Part shown: piece by piece, positions 1 through 10,400 of the stretch
How the letters are laid out: every line of letters starts with the position of its first letter
Position numbering within the stretch: the stretch's first letter is position 1
NCBI GenBank assembly: GCA_045655645.1
Contig: JAZOPS010000042.1
Location: 1-64,000 of the forward strand
Source: Fimenecus sp045655645
Lineage (GTDB): Bacteria > Bacillota > Clostridia > Oscillospirales > Acutalibacteraceae
Reading direction: 5' to 3'
DNA: 64,000 nucleotides
Translations under genes and position numbers: made by a program
Notes under the pieces: model-generated
Told to the model about the DNA's origin: nothing
Database searches by the model: none
What the model saw: only the letters and a program-made list of their open reading frames with translations

Positions 1-267
1 CTTTTCAGAACAGCTAAACAGGCTGTTATGAAGAGCGGCAACTATGCATATATCGGCAGAAAGCAGAAGAAACGTGATTTCAGAAAGCTCTGGATTACAA
101 GAATTTCAGCTGCTTGCAAAATGAATGGTATGAACTACTCATCATTCATCAATGGTCTTAAAAAAGCTGGTATTGACCTTAACAGAAAGATGCTTTCAGA
201 GATTGCTATCGCTGACCCAGCAGCTTTCACAGCTCTCACAGAAAAAGCTAAAGAAGCTCTTAAATAA
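1..267 (+). CDS. rplT: 50S ribosomal protein L20, C-terminal part
   Basis: The reading frame is open from the first base of the window and ends in TAA at 265-267, so the 5' end of the gene lies outside. The visible protein (about 88 residues) carries the conserved L20 stretch AKQAVMKSGNYAY followed by RKQKKRDFRKLWI, the rRNA-contacting basic region of the family. L20 binds 23S rRNA early in large-subunit assembly and usually closes the infC-rpmI-rplT operon. A strong terminator follows directly, consistent with an operon end. Identification is firm; only the start is missing. Confidence 0.95.
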   Translation, partial: LFRTAKQAVMKSGNYAYIGRKQKKRDFRKLWITRISAACKMNGMNYSSFINGLKKAGIDLNRKMLSEIAIADPAAFTALTEKAKEALK

Positions 268-272
268 GAAAA

Positions 273-310
273 TTAACCACGCATGAGGATTTCCCTCGCG
301 CGTGGTTTTT
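273..310 (+). terminator. Rho-independent terminator after rplT
   Basis: AACCACGC (275-282) pairs with GCGTGGTT (300-307), extended by GAGG/CCTC inside, and is followed by a T run. It closes the ribosomal protein operon. Confidence 0.85.
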
Positions 311-324
311 GCGTTTTTTGAAAT

Positions 325-1107
325 ATGATGAATATTGTAATAACTGCTAAAAATAACCCGAAAATTAAAGAAACCAAGGCTCTCTTAACATCATCAAAAG
401 AGCGAAAAAATAGCGGACTTTTCGTGCTTGAAGGTGTCCGTCTTTGTTGTGATGCCATAAAGAGTGGTTGCAAAATCGCAAGTGCCTTCTGCACAGAAAT
501 TTGTATGGAAAAATACAGCGAAGACATTGCTCTTGTAAAAGAAAATTGCGATAATTTTTATCTTGTGTCAAACGATGTGTTGAAAGCAATCAGCGATACA
601 GTTACACCACAGGGTGTTGTTTGTGTTGCAAAAATGTGCACAAACGACTTTGAGTATGAGAGTGGCAAAAAATATATTGCGCTTGATACTGTTCAAAATC
701 CCGACAACTTGGGTGCAATTTCGCGCACGGCCGAGGCTTTTGGCATTGATGGAATGATAATTTTTGGTGGTTGCGATATTTATAATCCAAAGGCTTTAAG
801 AGCATCAATGGGTGCGCTTATCCGTTTGCCTGTAAAAGTTTGTGAAAGCCTTGCAGACGAAATGAAAAAATGCAAAAAAGTGGGAATAAACTCTTTTGCA
901 ACTGTCCCTGACAGAGATGCAAAAGATATTACAAAAGTTGATTTTTCAAAGGGTGCATTTTGCATAATTGGTAACGAGGGCAATGGCGTATCACAAGAAA
1001 ATATTGACTTGTGTGATGAAAAAATCACAATAAGGATGGCAGGCAGAGCAGAATCACTCAACGCCGCAGCAGCTGCATCAATAACTATGTGGGAATTGGT
1101 AAAATGA
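325..1107 (+). CDS. TrmH/SpoU-family rRNA or tRNA 2'-O-methyltransferase
   Basis: This 260-residue protein has the two-part layout of TrmH-type enzymes: an N-terminal substrate-binding domain (LEGVRLCCDA around residue 33) and a C-terminal SPOUT knot. The SPOUT motifs are present: DTVQNPDNLGAISRTAEAFG (motif 1), IIGNEGNGVS (motif 2) and IRMAGRAESLNAAAAAS (motif 3). The family transfers a methyl group from S-adenosylmethionine to a ribose 2'-OH in RNA; the target nucleotide cannot be told from sequence. Two adjacent ATG codons (325 and 328) are possible starts. The gene lies just after the rplT terminator, a common place for such a methyltransferase in Clostridia, and its stop overlaps the dprA start. 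Confidence 0.88.
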   Translation: MMNIVITAKNNPKIKETKALLTSSKERKNSGLFVLEGVRLCCDAIKSGCKIASAFCTEICMEKYSEDIALVKENCDNFYLVSNDVLKAISDTVTPQGVVCVAKMCTNDFEYESGKKYIALDTVQNPDNLGAISRTAEAFGIDGMIIFGGCDIYNPKALRASMGALIRLPVKVCESLADEMKKCKKVGINSFATVPDRDAKDITKVDFSKGAFCIIGNEGNGVSQENIDLCDEKITIRMAGRAESLNAAAAASITMWELVK

Positions 1108-2318
1108 ACTACGATTTATATTGGGTGTGGCTATCTTTAGGGCTTGGTGCAGGAGCATCCTGCTTGGATTTAGTCACATATTTTGAGTGGAATCCTTATG
1201 AGATTTATGGTTCAACATTCAATGAGATTTTTTCACTCAATGTGCTTAACAAAAAGAGAGTTGAAAAACTTAAAAGCTTCCCCATCGAAAAAGCGGAGGA
1301 GATTTTAAGAGTTTCAAAAGAAAATGGTTGGAAGATAATCACCCCATCAAGTGAATATTATCCACCAAATTTGTTGCACTTGCAGGATTTGCCCTTGGTG
1401 CTCTATGTTCAGGGTGACGAAACCATGTTGGCAAATGAAATGTCCGTTTCAGTTGTGGGCGCGAGAATGGCATCTGACTATGGCAGAGCCGTGGCAAGAG
1501 CTTTGTCATCTGCAATGGCAAGTCTTGGATTTACCATTGTTTCGGGTGGTGCGTTGGGAATTGACAGTGCTGCTCATCAAGGTGCACTTGATGAAAATGG
1601 CAAGACTATCTGTGTGCTTGGTTGTGGATTGGGTACGAAATATCTTATGGAAAACCAACCACTTCGCGACAAAATCGCAAACAATGGCGCAGTGATTACA
1701 GAATTCCCACCAATGACACCTGCAAGCAAAACAACATTCCCTTTAAGAAATCGAATTATATCAGGATTAACTCTTGGTACGGTTGTTGTTGAAGCAGGCG
1801 AGAAAAGTGGTTCACTTATAACTGCAAGACTTGCTGCTGAGCAAGGTAGAGATGTGTTCGCAGTACCCGGTGACTTGGTAAGCTCGTCATTTTTAGGCAC
1901 AAATAATCTTATCAGAAACGGTGCAACGCCTGTTTTTTCGCTCAATGATGTGTTGGAAGAATATTGCTATCGTTTCTTTGATAAACTGAATAATGAAACA
2001 AGACTTCCCGATGATGAAATTATGAGAAGAGCGCAAGAATATCTCTTGTCAGACAAAGTCAAAGAAGAAGTCAAAAAAGAAGAGCCAAAAGAGAAAAAGG
2101 TGAAAGAAGAAAAGGTGACAATTAAAAAAGCACCACCATCTTATCTCACGCCAAACGCTTTAAAGGTGTATGAACTCATAGGAAACGAGCCAATACATGT
2201 TGATGAGATTACAAATATCTGTAATTTCACAACTGAAGCAACACTCTCGGCTCTCACCGAACTTGAAATTTATGGGCTTATCACTCAAATCAGCGGTAGG
2301 CGTTATAAAATAAATTAA
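1104..2318 (+). CDS. dprA: DNA-processing protein DprA (Smf)
   Basis: DprA loads RecA onto incoming single-stranded DNA during transformation. The 404-residue protein has an N-terminal helical region, the Rossmann-like DprA core (SVVGARMASDYGR, then VSGGALGIDSAAH and VLGCGL, and the downstream VEAGEKSGSLITA), a Lys/Glu-rich linker around residues 320-345, and a C-terminal winged-helix domain. The frame is open upstream to a GTG at 1089, but ATG 1104 overlaps the preceding TGA stop as ATGA, so coupled initiation there is preferred. It heads the conserved dprA-topA-trmFO block. Presence of dprA alone does not prove natural competence. Confidence 0.93.
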   Translation: MNYDLYWVWLSLGLGAGASCLDLVTYFEWNPYEIYGSTFNEIFSLNVLNKKRVEKLKSFPIEKAEEILRVSKENGWKIITPSSEYYPPNLLHLQDLPLVLYVQGDETMLANEMSVSVVGARMASDYGRAVARALSSAMASLGFTIVSGGALGIDSAAHQGALDENGKTICVLGCGLGTKYLMENQPLRDKIANNGAVITEFPPMTPASKTTFPLRNRIISGLTLGTVVVEAGEKSGSLITARLAAEQGRDVFAVPGDLVSSSFLGTNNLIRNGATPVFSLNDVLEEYCYRFFDKLNNETRLPDDEIMRRAQEYLLSDKVKEEVKKEEPKEKKVKEEKVTIKKAPPSYLTPNALKVYELIGNEPIHVDEITNICNFTTEATLSALTELEIYGLITQISGRRYKIN

Positions 2319-2346
2319 AAAACTAAACATTTTAGGATGATGATAT

Positions 2347-4470
2347 ATGTCAAAACTTGTAATCGTTGAGTCTCCATCAAAGGCAAAAAGTATTCAAAAA
2401 TATCTCGGCAAGGACTATACTGTAGTTTCTTCAAAGGGACATGTTCGCGATTTGCCAGCAGCAAAACTCAGCGTTGATGTTAAAAATGATTTTGCACCAA
2501 AATATGCAGTAATCAAAGGTAAAGAAAAGCTTGTTAAAGAGTTAAAAGAACTTGCAGATAATTCTGAAGCAGTTATTCTTGCAGCCGACCCTGACCGTGA
2601 GGGAGAAGCAATTTCTTGGCACTTGGCAACACTCTTGGGTCTTGACCTTAACGAAAATAACCGTGTAAAATTCAATGAAATTAATAAAAACAGCGTTATC
2701 AAGGGTATTGAAAAACCTGAAAAAATCGATTTGGATTTAGTTAATGCACAACAGGCCCGTCGAATTCTTGACAGACTTGTTGGTTACACACTTAGTCCAT
2801 TCATTTCACAGAAAATTCGTCGTGGATTGTCAGCTGGTCGTGTTCAGTCTGTTGCTGTGCGCCTTGTTGTTGACCGTGAAAATGAAATCAGAGCATTTAA
2901 TCCAGAAGAATATTGGACTCTTGATGCTAAAATGCTTGCTCCATCATCAAAAAAGGCTTTCAAAGCACAATTTTTAGGTGACGAAACAGGCAAAGTTAAG
3001 ATTACAAACAAAGAGCAGAGTGATATGTATCTTGCTCGTCTTGAAGATGCAGAATTCGTTGCAACATCAGTTAAAAAAGGTGTTCGCAATCGTCAGCCTG
3101 CACCTCCATTCACAACTTCAACAATGCAACAGGAAGCATCTCGCAAACTCAACTTCCAAGCTCGTCGCACAATGAAAGTTGCGCAAGAGCTTTATGAAGG
3201 TATCGAAATTCAAGGTGTTGGCTCTGTGGGTCTTATCACTTATATGAGAACTGACTCTCTTCGTATTTCAGAAGAAGCAAGAGCAGCGGGTAATGACTAT
3301 ATCAGAAACACTTTTGGTGCAGATTATCTTCCTGAAAAACCAAGATATTATAAAACAAAAGCAAATGCACAAGATGGTCACGAAGCAATTCGTCCAACAA
3401 TGATGGATTTGACTCCTGAAAGAGTAAAATCAAGTCTTAGCGCAGAGCAATATAAACTTTATAGCCTTATTTGGAAACGCTTTATGGCATCTCTTATGGC
3501 AAACTGTGTTCAAGACACAGTTAAAGCAGAAATTCAGGGTGCAAACTCAAGTGATAAAGCACAGGGTAAGTTTATAACATTCGCTGCAAGCGGATATTCA
3601 GTTCGTTTTGACGGTTACACTTGTCTTTATGAGACAGGCACAGACGAAGATGAAGCAGAAGAAGGCAAACTTCCCAAAATTAGTGAAGGCGACGCAATCA
3701 AGGTTAAAGAACTTGTTGGTAATCAACATTTCACACAGCCACCTGCAAGATATACAGAAGCATCTCTTATCAAAGCCCTTGAAGAAACAGGTGTTGGTCG
3801 TCCTTCAACTTATGCAACAATTATTTCAACAATCACACAGAGAGAATATGTAATCCGTGAGCAGAAGCAACTCAAATCAACAGAGTTGGGTGAAGCAATT
3901 ACAGACCTTCTCAAAGCAAAATTCCCTAAAATCGTTAATGTTAAATTTACTGCTGGCATGGAAACTCAACTTGATACAGTTGAAAGCGGTGAAACTGACT
4001 ATATTAAAATGCTTCACGAGTTCTATGATGACTTTATTGCAACTGTTGATAAAGCAAAAGCAGAAATGCAAGGTCAGAAAATCAAACTCAAAGAAGACGA
4101 AACAGATATTAAGTGTGACAAATGTGGCAGAAACATGATTATCAAAACAGGCCGTTTTGGTAAATTCCTTGCTTGTCCAGGATATCCTGATTGTAAAAAT
4201 ACAAAGCCATTAGTTGTTGAAACAAAAGCAACTTGCCCAGTTTGTGGTGGCAAAATTATCGAGAAAAAGACAAAAAGAGGCTATGCTTTCTTTGGTTGTG
4301 GCAATTACCCAGAATGTAACTTTATGACTTGGGATAAACCAACAGACGACCTTTGTCCACAATGTGGAAAATCACTTTTCAAGCGTAAAGGTGGCGTTGT
4401 TGCTTGTCTCAATGAGGGCTGTGGCTTTGAAAAGAAAGCAGAGCGCAAGAGAAAGGCAAAAGAAGAATGA
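2347..4470 (+). CDS. topA: DNA topoisomerase I (type IA)
   Basis: TopA relaxes negative supercoils using a transient 5'-phosphotyrosine bond. The 707-residue protein starts with a Toprim domain (VESPSKAKSI with the general-base Glu, DPDREGE metal site near residues 82-88). The catalytic Tyr lies in ITYMRTDS at about residue 299. The C-terminus has three four-cysteine zinc ribbons (CDKCGRN, CPVCGGK and CPQCGKS begin them), as in many Firmicute enzymes. It follows dprA by 28 bases and its TGA overlaps the trmFO ATG. Confidence 0.97.
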   Translation: MSKLVIVESPSKAKSIQKYLGKDYTVVSSKGHVRDLPAAKLSVDVKNDFAPKYAVIKGKEKLVKELKELADNSEAVILAADPDREGEAISWHLATLLGLDLNENNRVKFNEINKNSVIKGIEKPEKIDLDLVNAQQARRILDRLVGYTLSPFISQKIRRGLSAGRVQSVAVRLVVDRENEIRAFNPEEYWTLDAKMLAPSSKKAFKAQFLGDETGKVKITNKEQSDMYLARLEDAEFVATSVKKGVRNRQPAPPFTTSTMQQEASRKLNFQARRTMKVAQELYEGIEIQGVGSVGLITYMRTDSLRISEEARAAGNDYIRNTFGADYLPEKPRYYKTKANAQDGHEAIRPTMMDLTPERVKSSLSAEQYKLYSLIWKRFMASLMANCVQDTVKAEIQGANSSDKAQGKFITFAASGYSVRFDGYTCLYETGTDEDEAEEGKLPKISEGDAIKVKELVGNQHFTQPPARYTEASLIKALEETGVGRPSTYATIISTITQREYVIREQKQLKSTELGEAITDLLKAKFPKIVNVKFTAGMETQLDTVESGETDYIKMLHEFYDDFIATVDKAKAEMQGQKIKLKEDETDIKCDKCGRNMIIKTGRFGKFLACPGYPDCKNTKPLVVETKATCPVCGGKIIEKKTKRGYAFFGCGNYPECNFMTWDKPTDDLCPQCGKSLFKRKGGVVACLNEGCGFEKKAERKRKAKEE

Positions 4471-5768
4471 AAGTAGCAGTAATCGGTGGCGGTCTTGCGG
4501 GTGTTGAATGTGCAAAAGCACTTTCAAAAAATGACATTTCTGTTGATTTGTTTGAAATGAAGCCTCACAAAAAATCACCTGCTCACAAATTAGATACTCT
4601 TGCCGAGCTTGTTTGCTCAAACTCATTGAAAGCAGAAAGACTTAATTCTGCGGCGGGTCTTTTAAAGCACGAAATGGCATATTTAGGCTCAATTTGTGTT
4701 GAAACTGCTTATGAATGTAAAGTGGAAGCAGGTGGCGCACTAGCCGTTGACCGTTATGAGTTTTCAAGAATTATTACTGAAAAAATCAGAAATGATAAAA
4801 ATATAAATATTATCGAAAAAGAAGTTACAGAAATCCCAACAGATTATGATGGAGTTGTAATTTGCGCAGGACCACTTGCAAGTGATGGTTTGGCAGAGAC
4901 AATTTGCAAAATCTGTGGTGACGGACTCTCTTTCTTCGATGCAGCAGCACCAATTGTCAGTGCTGAAAGTATTGATATGACTTGCGCTTTCACACAGTCA
5001 CGATATGACCGCGGTGGTGCAGATGATTATATCAATTGCCCTATGAATAAAGAAGAATATGAAGCTTTTTATGAGGCGATTATAAACGCAGAAAGTGCGG
5101 ATATTCATTCTTTTGACAAGCGCAAAGATGTTTATGAAGGTTGTATGCCCATTGAGGTTTTAGCATCTCGTGGTAAGGATACAATGCGATATGGTCCATT
5201 GAAACCGGTTGGACTTACTGACCCACGCACAGGGCATAGACCTTGGGCAAATCTTCAATTGCGCAAAGAAAATAAAGACGGCACAATGTATAATCTTGTA
5301 GGATTTCAAACAAATCTTAAATTCGGTGAGCAGAAACGAGTTTTCTCAATGTTCCCTGCACTCAAAAACGCAGAATTTTTGAGATATGGTGTAATGCACA
5401 GAAATACATTTATCGACTCACCAAGACTTCTTAATGGGGATTTCAGTTTGCGAACAAACCCATATTTATTCTTTGGTGGTCAGATTACAGGTGTGGAAGG
5501 TTATATGGAATCTGCCGCAAGCGGACTTATGGCGGGTATCAACCTTGTAAAGAGATTAGAAGGTGAAGAAACTGTTATTCTTCCCGAAGACACAATGATT
5601 GGTGCATTGAGTCGATATATAAGCGATGAAAGCGTTAAGAATTTTCAACCAATGGGTGCAAACTTTGGTGTGTTGCCGCCATTAGAAGAAAAAATTCGTG
5701 ATAAACAAGAAAGATATATGAAACTTGCCGAGCGTGGAATGGCAAGTATTAAAAGAGCAAAGGTGTAA
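4467..5768 (+). CDS. trmFO: Methylenetetrahydrofolate-tRNA-(uracil-5-)-methyltransferase TrmFO
   Basis: TrmFO makes ribothymidine at position 54 of tRNA using 5,10-methylene-THF and FADH2 rather than SAM. The 433-residue protein begins with an FAD dinucleotide fold (VIGGGLAGVECA), then LVCSNSLKAE, and later GCMPIEVLASRG and VGFQTNLKFGEQ, all typical of the family. The FAD-closing segment FFGGQITGVEGY is near the C-terminus. ATG 4467 overlaps the topA stop (ATGA), indicating translational coupling; topA-trmFO adjacency is conserved in Firmicutes. Confidence 0.96.
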   Translation: MKVAVIGGGLAGVECAKALSKNDISVDLFEMKPHKKSPAHKLDTLAELVCSNSLKAERLNSAAGLLKHEMAYLGSICVETAYECKVEAGGALAVDRYEFSRIITEKIRNDKNINIIEKEVTEIPTDYDGVVICAGPLASDGLAETICKICGDGLSFFDAAAPIVSAESIDMTCAFTQSRYDRGGADDYINCPMNKEEYEAFYEAIINAESADIHSFDKRKDVYEGCMPIEVLASRGKDTMRYGPLKPVGLTDPRTGHRPWANLQLRKENKDGTMYNLVGFQTNLKFGEQKRVFSMFPALKNAEFLRYGVMHRNTFIDSPRLLNGDFSLRTNPYLFFGGQITGVEGYMESAASGLMAGINLVKRLEGEETVILPEDTMIGALSRYISDESVKNFQPMGANFGVLPPLEEKIRDKQERYMKLAERGMASIKRAKV

Positions 5769-5771
5769 AAA

Positions 5772-6437
5772 ATGACTGATTTTGAGAAAAAAATCGGATA
5801 TGAATTTAAAGATAAAAAACTTTTAGAAAGAGCATTAACTCATTCGTCCTATGCTAACGAAACAGGCACAGGGCTTGATAATGAGCGTCTTGAATTCTTG
5901 GGTGATTCTGTTTTGGGATTTATCACAGCAGAATATCTTTTTGAACATTATAAAGACAAGCCCGAGGGTGAACTTACTAAAAAGCGTGCTTATGCAGTAT
6001 GTGAAAAGACACTTTTTGGATATGCCGAGAAAATAGGTCTTGGGGATAAAGTGCTTTTGGGTAAGGGCGAAGAAAGAACAGGTGGCAGACATCGTCCATC
6101 AGTAATTTCTGACGCTTTTGAAGCATTGATTGCAGCCATTTATCTTGATGGCGGAATCCACAAAGCAACAGAATTCGTTTTGCCATTCATTGAAATAGCA
6201 ACAGAAACAAAACCTGTTTTTAAAGATTATAAAAGCACTTTGCAAGAAGTGTTGCAACAAAATCCAACAGAGAAATTTGAATATATTGTTGTTGGTGAAA
6301 GCGGACCTGACCACAATAAAGAATTTGTTGTTGAAGTGCATCTCAACAGCAATGTTATCGGTCGTGGTAAAGGTAGCAGCAAAAAAAGAGCAGAGCAAGA
6401 AGCAGCAAAATCTGCTTTGGAGTTAATGGGCTTATGA
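5772..6437 (+). CDS. rnc: Ribonuclease III
   Basis: RNase III cleaves double-stranded RNA in rRNA processing and mRNA turnover. The 221-residue protein has the catalytic domain with the signature ERLEFLGDSVLG near residue 40, the second acidic cluster SDAFEALIAAIYLDGG near residue 115, and a C-terminal double-stranded RNA-binding domain (DYKSTLQEVLQ to the end). An AGGTG ribosome-binding site lies in the last codons of trmFO. The stop overlaps the next gene as ATGA. The rnc - radical SAM - smc - ftsY order is conserved in Clostridia. Confidence 0.96.
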   Translation: MTDFEKKIGYEFKDKKLLERALTHSSYANETGTGLDNERLEFLGDSVLGFITAEYLFEHYKDKPEGELTKKRAYAVCEKTLFGYAEKIGLGDKVLLGKGEERTGGRHRPSVISDAFEALIAAIYLDGGIHKATEFVLPFIEIATETKPVFKDYKSTLQEVLQQNPTEKFEYIVVGESGPDHNKEFVVEVHLNSNVIGRGKGSSKKRAEQEAAKSALELMGL

Positions 6438-7432
6438 GTCACAGTAATATAAGCATTTTTGTGCCACATAAAGGTTGCCCAAATGATTGCAGTTTTTGTA
6501 ATCAAAGAGCAATAAGTGGTCAAATGGCATCTGCAACACCAAAGGATGTTGAAGATGCAGTGGAAACTGCAATTAAATATAAAGTTGACCCGAAGAATAC
6601 AGAAATTGCATTCTTCGGTGGTAGTTTTACGGCGATTGAAAGGGAAGATATGCTTTCTCTTTTGACCGCCGCAAAGCATTTTTTAGATATTTATAAATTT
6701 AAAGGGATTCGCATATCAACTCGTCCCGATTGTATCAATGAAGACATACTTTCAACCTTGAAAAACTATGGTGTAACTGCTATTGAATTGGGCGCGCAGA
6801 GTATGAATGACGATATTTTATTTGCTAATCGTCGTGGACATACAACAGATGATGTGCGAAAAGCGTCAAAACTTATAAAAGACCATGGCTTTGAGTTGGG
6901 CCTTCAGATGATGACGGGGCTTTATAAAAGTGATTTTGAAAAAGACAAGCAAACGGCTCTCGAAATCATAAAAATTAAGCCCGATACGGTGAGAATTTAT
7001 CCCACGGTTGTACTTAAAAACACCCATTTGGGTTATTTGCAAGAGATGGGTGAATACATAGCGCCAACGGCGGAAGATTCTGCAGAGTTTTGCGCAAAAC
7101 TTTTACAGATGTTCGAAAAAGAGAATATAAAAGTCATAAAATTAGGTCTTCACAGTAGCGAAACAGTTGAAAGCGATATGATAGGTGGGGCTTATCATCC
7201 AGCATTCCGTGAACTTTGTGAAGGGCATATTTATCTTGCAAAAATCCTTGAAATTTTGGGCACAAAAGATAAAAATTCAGAATATGTGATTTATGTCAAT
7301 AAAAAAGTGCTCAGTAAGGCAAAAGGACAGCAGAAAAGAAACGAAAAAGCATTGAAAAATCAAGGATTTCATTGTATAATAAAGGGTAAAGAAAATTTAG
7401 AAGAATTTGACATTGAAGTTGAGGTTTTATAA
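6434..7432 (+). CDS. Radical SAM protein of the Elp3-like family
   Basis: This 332-residue protein begins with GCPNDCSFCNQ, a CX3CX2C cluster that binds the SAM-cleaving [4Fe-4S] centre, and continues with the radical SAM barrel (EIAFFGGSFTAI, ISTRPDCI, IELGAQSMNDDIL). It resembles the Elp3 catalytic half but has no C-terminal acetyltransferase domain; the last ~60 residues look like a substrate- or RNA-binding extension. The gene is regularly found between rnc and smc in Clostridia. Its substrate is unknown to me; tRNA modification is an inference from Elp3 similarity. It overlaps rnc by ATGA and smc by TAATG. Confidence 0.85.
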   Translation: MSHSNISIFVPHKGCPNDCSFCNQRAISGQMASATPKDVEDAVETAIKYKVDPKNTEIAFFGGSFTAIEREDMLSLLTAAKHFLDIYKFKGIRISTRPDCINEDILSTLKNYGVTAIELGAQSMNDDILFANRRGHTTDDVRKASKLIKDHGFELGLQMMTGLYKSDFEKDKQTALEIIKIKPDTVRIYPTVVLKNTHLGYLQEMGEYIAPTAEDSAEFCAKLLQMFEKENIKVIKLGLHSSETVESDMIGGAYHPAFRELCEGHIYLAKILEILGTKDKNSEYVIYVNKKVLSKAKGQQKRNEKALKNQGFHCIIKGKENLEEFDIEVEVL

Positions 7433-10400
7433 TGATTTTAAAATCAATTACTATGCAGGGATTTAAGTCTTGTCCCGACAAAACAGTACTTCAATTTAAT
7501 AAGGGTATAACAGGCGTTGTTGGTCCTAACGGTAGTGGTAAGAGTAATATCTCTGACGCTGTTCGTTGGGTTCTTGGTGAGCAGTCCACAAAGAGTCTTC
7601 GTGGTTCGAAAATGGAAGATGTTATTTTCAGTGGTACATCACTTCGAAAGGCAACAGGTTTTGCAGAAGTAACTCTCTGCCTTGATAACGAAGACAGAAA
7701 ACTTAATTGCGATAAAGACGAAGTTAACATCACTCGTCGTTTTTATCGTAGTGGTGACAGTGAATATAAAATCAACGGTGAAAATGTAAGGCTTCGTGAC
7801 ATCAACGAATTGTTTATGGATACAGGTCTTGGTCGTGACGGCTATTCAATGGTCAGTCAGGGCAAAATTGCTGAACTTATTTCTTCAAAATCGGGTGAAC
7901 GCCGTGAAATGTTTGAAGAAGCAGCGGGTATTTCTCACTTCCGTTACAGAAGAAGCGATGCTTTAAAAAGACTTAACCAGGCAGAAGAAAATTTAATAAG
8001 ACTTCGTGATATTTTAGCCGAGCTTGAATCCCGTGTTGGTCCACTTAAAACACAGAGCGAAAAGGCACAGAAATTCTTGGTGCTTGCCGAAGAAAGAAAG
8101 AACCTTGAAATTGGCATCTGGTTACATAACATTGAGAAAACTCAGGAAAAATTAAAAGAACAAGATAGAAAAATCGACATCGCATCTGTTCAATATAAAG
8201 ACGCACAAAAACAGCTTGAAGAAATTGAGCAGAAGATGAACGCAATCATCGAAAAAACTCACGAAATCAATGTGAAAATTGAAGAAGTTCGTGCAAGCAC
8301 ATCTCATTTTGAAGAACAGGCAGCAGAACTTGAAAGTCAGGCAAAGGTTTATGAAAACTCAATTGCTCATAATAACGAATCAATTGAAAGACTTGAAAAA
8401 GATAAGTTAACTGCTAACGAAGACGAAACAGATATCGACACACAAATTGAATCTGCAAACGAGCAAAAAGCATTGGCTCAAAAAGGCCTTGAAGATGCAA
8501 ATGCAAAATTACAGGCACAGATTGGTGAAATCGAAAAATTACAGAGTGAGAATGACGAGTTTGCATCTGTTGCAGCAGACCTTTCAAAAGAAATCTCACT
8601 TCTTACAGTAGCTCTTGCAGATAACCGCGTTATCAGTGAAACAGCAAATTCACAGATTGAAGAAATCAGAACAAGAATTACTGCGATTGACGACCTTTTA
8701 GGTAATCGAAAAGAAACAGTTTTAGCTCTTGAAGAAAAGAAAAACAATGCACAAAAGGCATTGGATGAATGTGTCGAAAAAATCAACGGATATAAAAACG
8801 CTGTTGATGGTTATCGTATTAAAGTTCAGACAAGAACTGAAAAGAGCGAAAAACTTAAAGCCGAGATTGCAACTCTTGATAGCGAAATTGGTCGTAAAAA
8901 CGAAAGAATCCGTATTCTTGATGACCTCGAAAAGAATATGGAAGGTTATCAAGGCTCAGTTCGTAGTGTTATGAAAGAGTCAAAGCGTGGCGCACTTCGC
9001 GGTGTTCACGGACCGCTTTCACAACTTATTACAGTTAAAGATAAATATTCAGTTGCCGTTGAAACTGCTTTGGGTGTTGCAATTCAGAATGTGGTTGTTG
9101 ACAATGAAAACGACGCAAAACGAGCAATCGCATTTCTTAAAGACACTCGTGGTGGACGAGCTACATTCCTTCCACTTTCTGCAATTAAATCAAGAAGTCT
9201 TGATGAAAAAGATTTGGACGATTGTTATGGCTTTGTAAATATTGCGTCAAATCTTGTAAGTGCAGATAAGCAATATAAAGACATAATCGAAAATCTTCTT
9301 GGTAAAACCGTTGTGTGTGAAGATATGGACTCTGCTATCACAATGGCAAAGAAATATAAGAACAGATTTAAGATTGTAACTCTCGATGGTCAGGTCATCA
9401 ATGCAGGTGGCTCAATGACTGGTGGTAGTAAAGCACAGGGCGTTGGAATGCTCTCTCGTTCTAACGAAATTGAAAAACTTTTAGCATCAGTTAAAGACCT
9501 TGAAGACAAGAAAAATAATCTTGCAGTTCAAGAAAAAATGCTCAGCGAAGATTTGGCTTCTGCTGTTGCAGACCTTGAAGGCATTGAGGGTGACATTCTC
9601 TCTGCTAATGAAGAAAAAATTCGTCTTGAGGGTGAATATAAACTTGCAGAAAGTGAATATGAAACATCTTCAACTGGCGTAAAAGAACTTCTTGATGAAG
9701 AAAAAATTCTCAACGAAAGAATTGATAAAATCAATAGTGACAGTGTTGTTGCTCGTAAAAAAGTTGAAGAATTAAACGAAGAAATCGCACGGAAAGAAAA
9801 GAGCCTTGAAGCAGTCAGCGGTGACAGAGAAAGTCTCGGTCATGTCCGTGAAGAATTGTCACAGAAAGCAGAGCAAATCAGACTGGAAATTCTCGGTTTC
9901 CAAAAAGACATTGAATCTGCTGATGATAATATTCGTCGTCTTGATATTCTCAAAGGCTCAAAAACAACAAGACTTGAAGAGCTGGATAAAGAAATTGAAG
10001 CATTTAAGAATAAAAACATCTGGCTCACAAAAGATATTGAAAGTCTTCGTGCATCTGCCGACGAACTTCGCAAACAATGTGGCGATGCAAAGACAAATGT
10101 TGACGATTTGATTGAAGAGAGAACAACTCTCGAAAAAGAAAATACAGATTTGCGAAATCTTGAAAAAGAAAAGAGTGCTGAAAGAGAAAGAGTCAGCGGT
10201 GAGCTTGCTCGTCTTGAAGAAAGAAAAGCGTCAATGCTCAACGAGTTTGAAGAATATAACTCAAAACTCTATGACGAATATCAACTTACTCGTCGTGAAG
10301 CGATGGCACTCCAAATCGTTATTGAAAATATTGGCGAAGCAAGAACTCGTCTTTCTGCATTGAAAAATGAAATTCGTGGACTTGGTTCAGTTAATGTTTC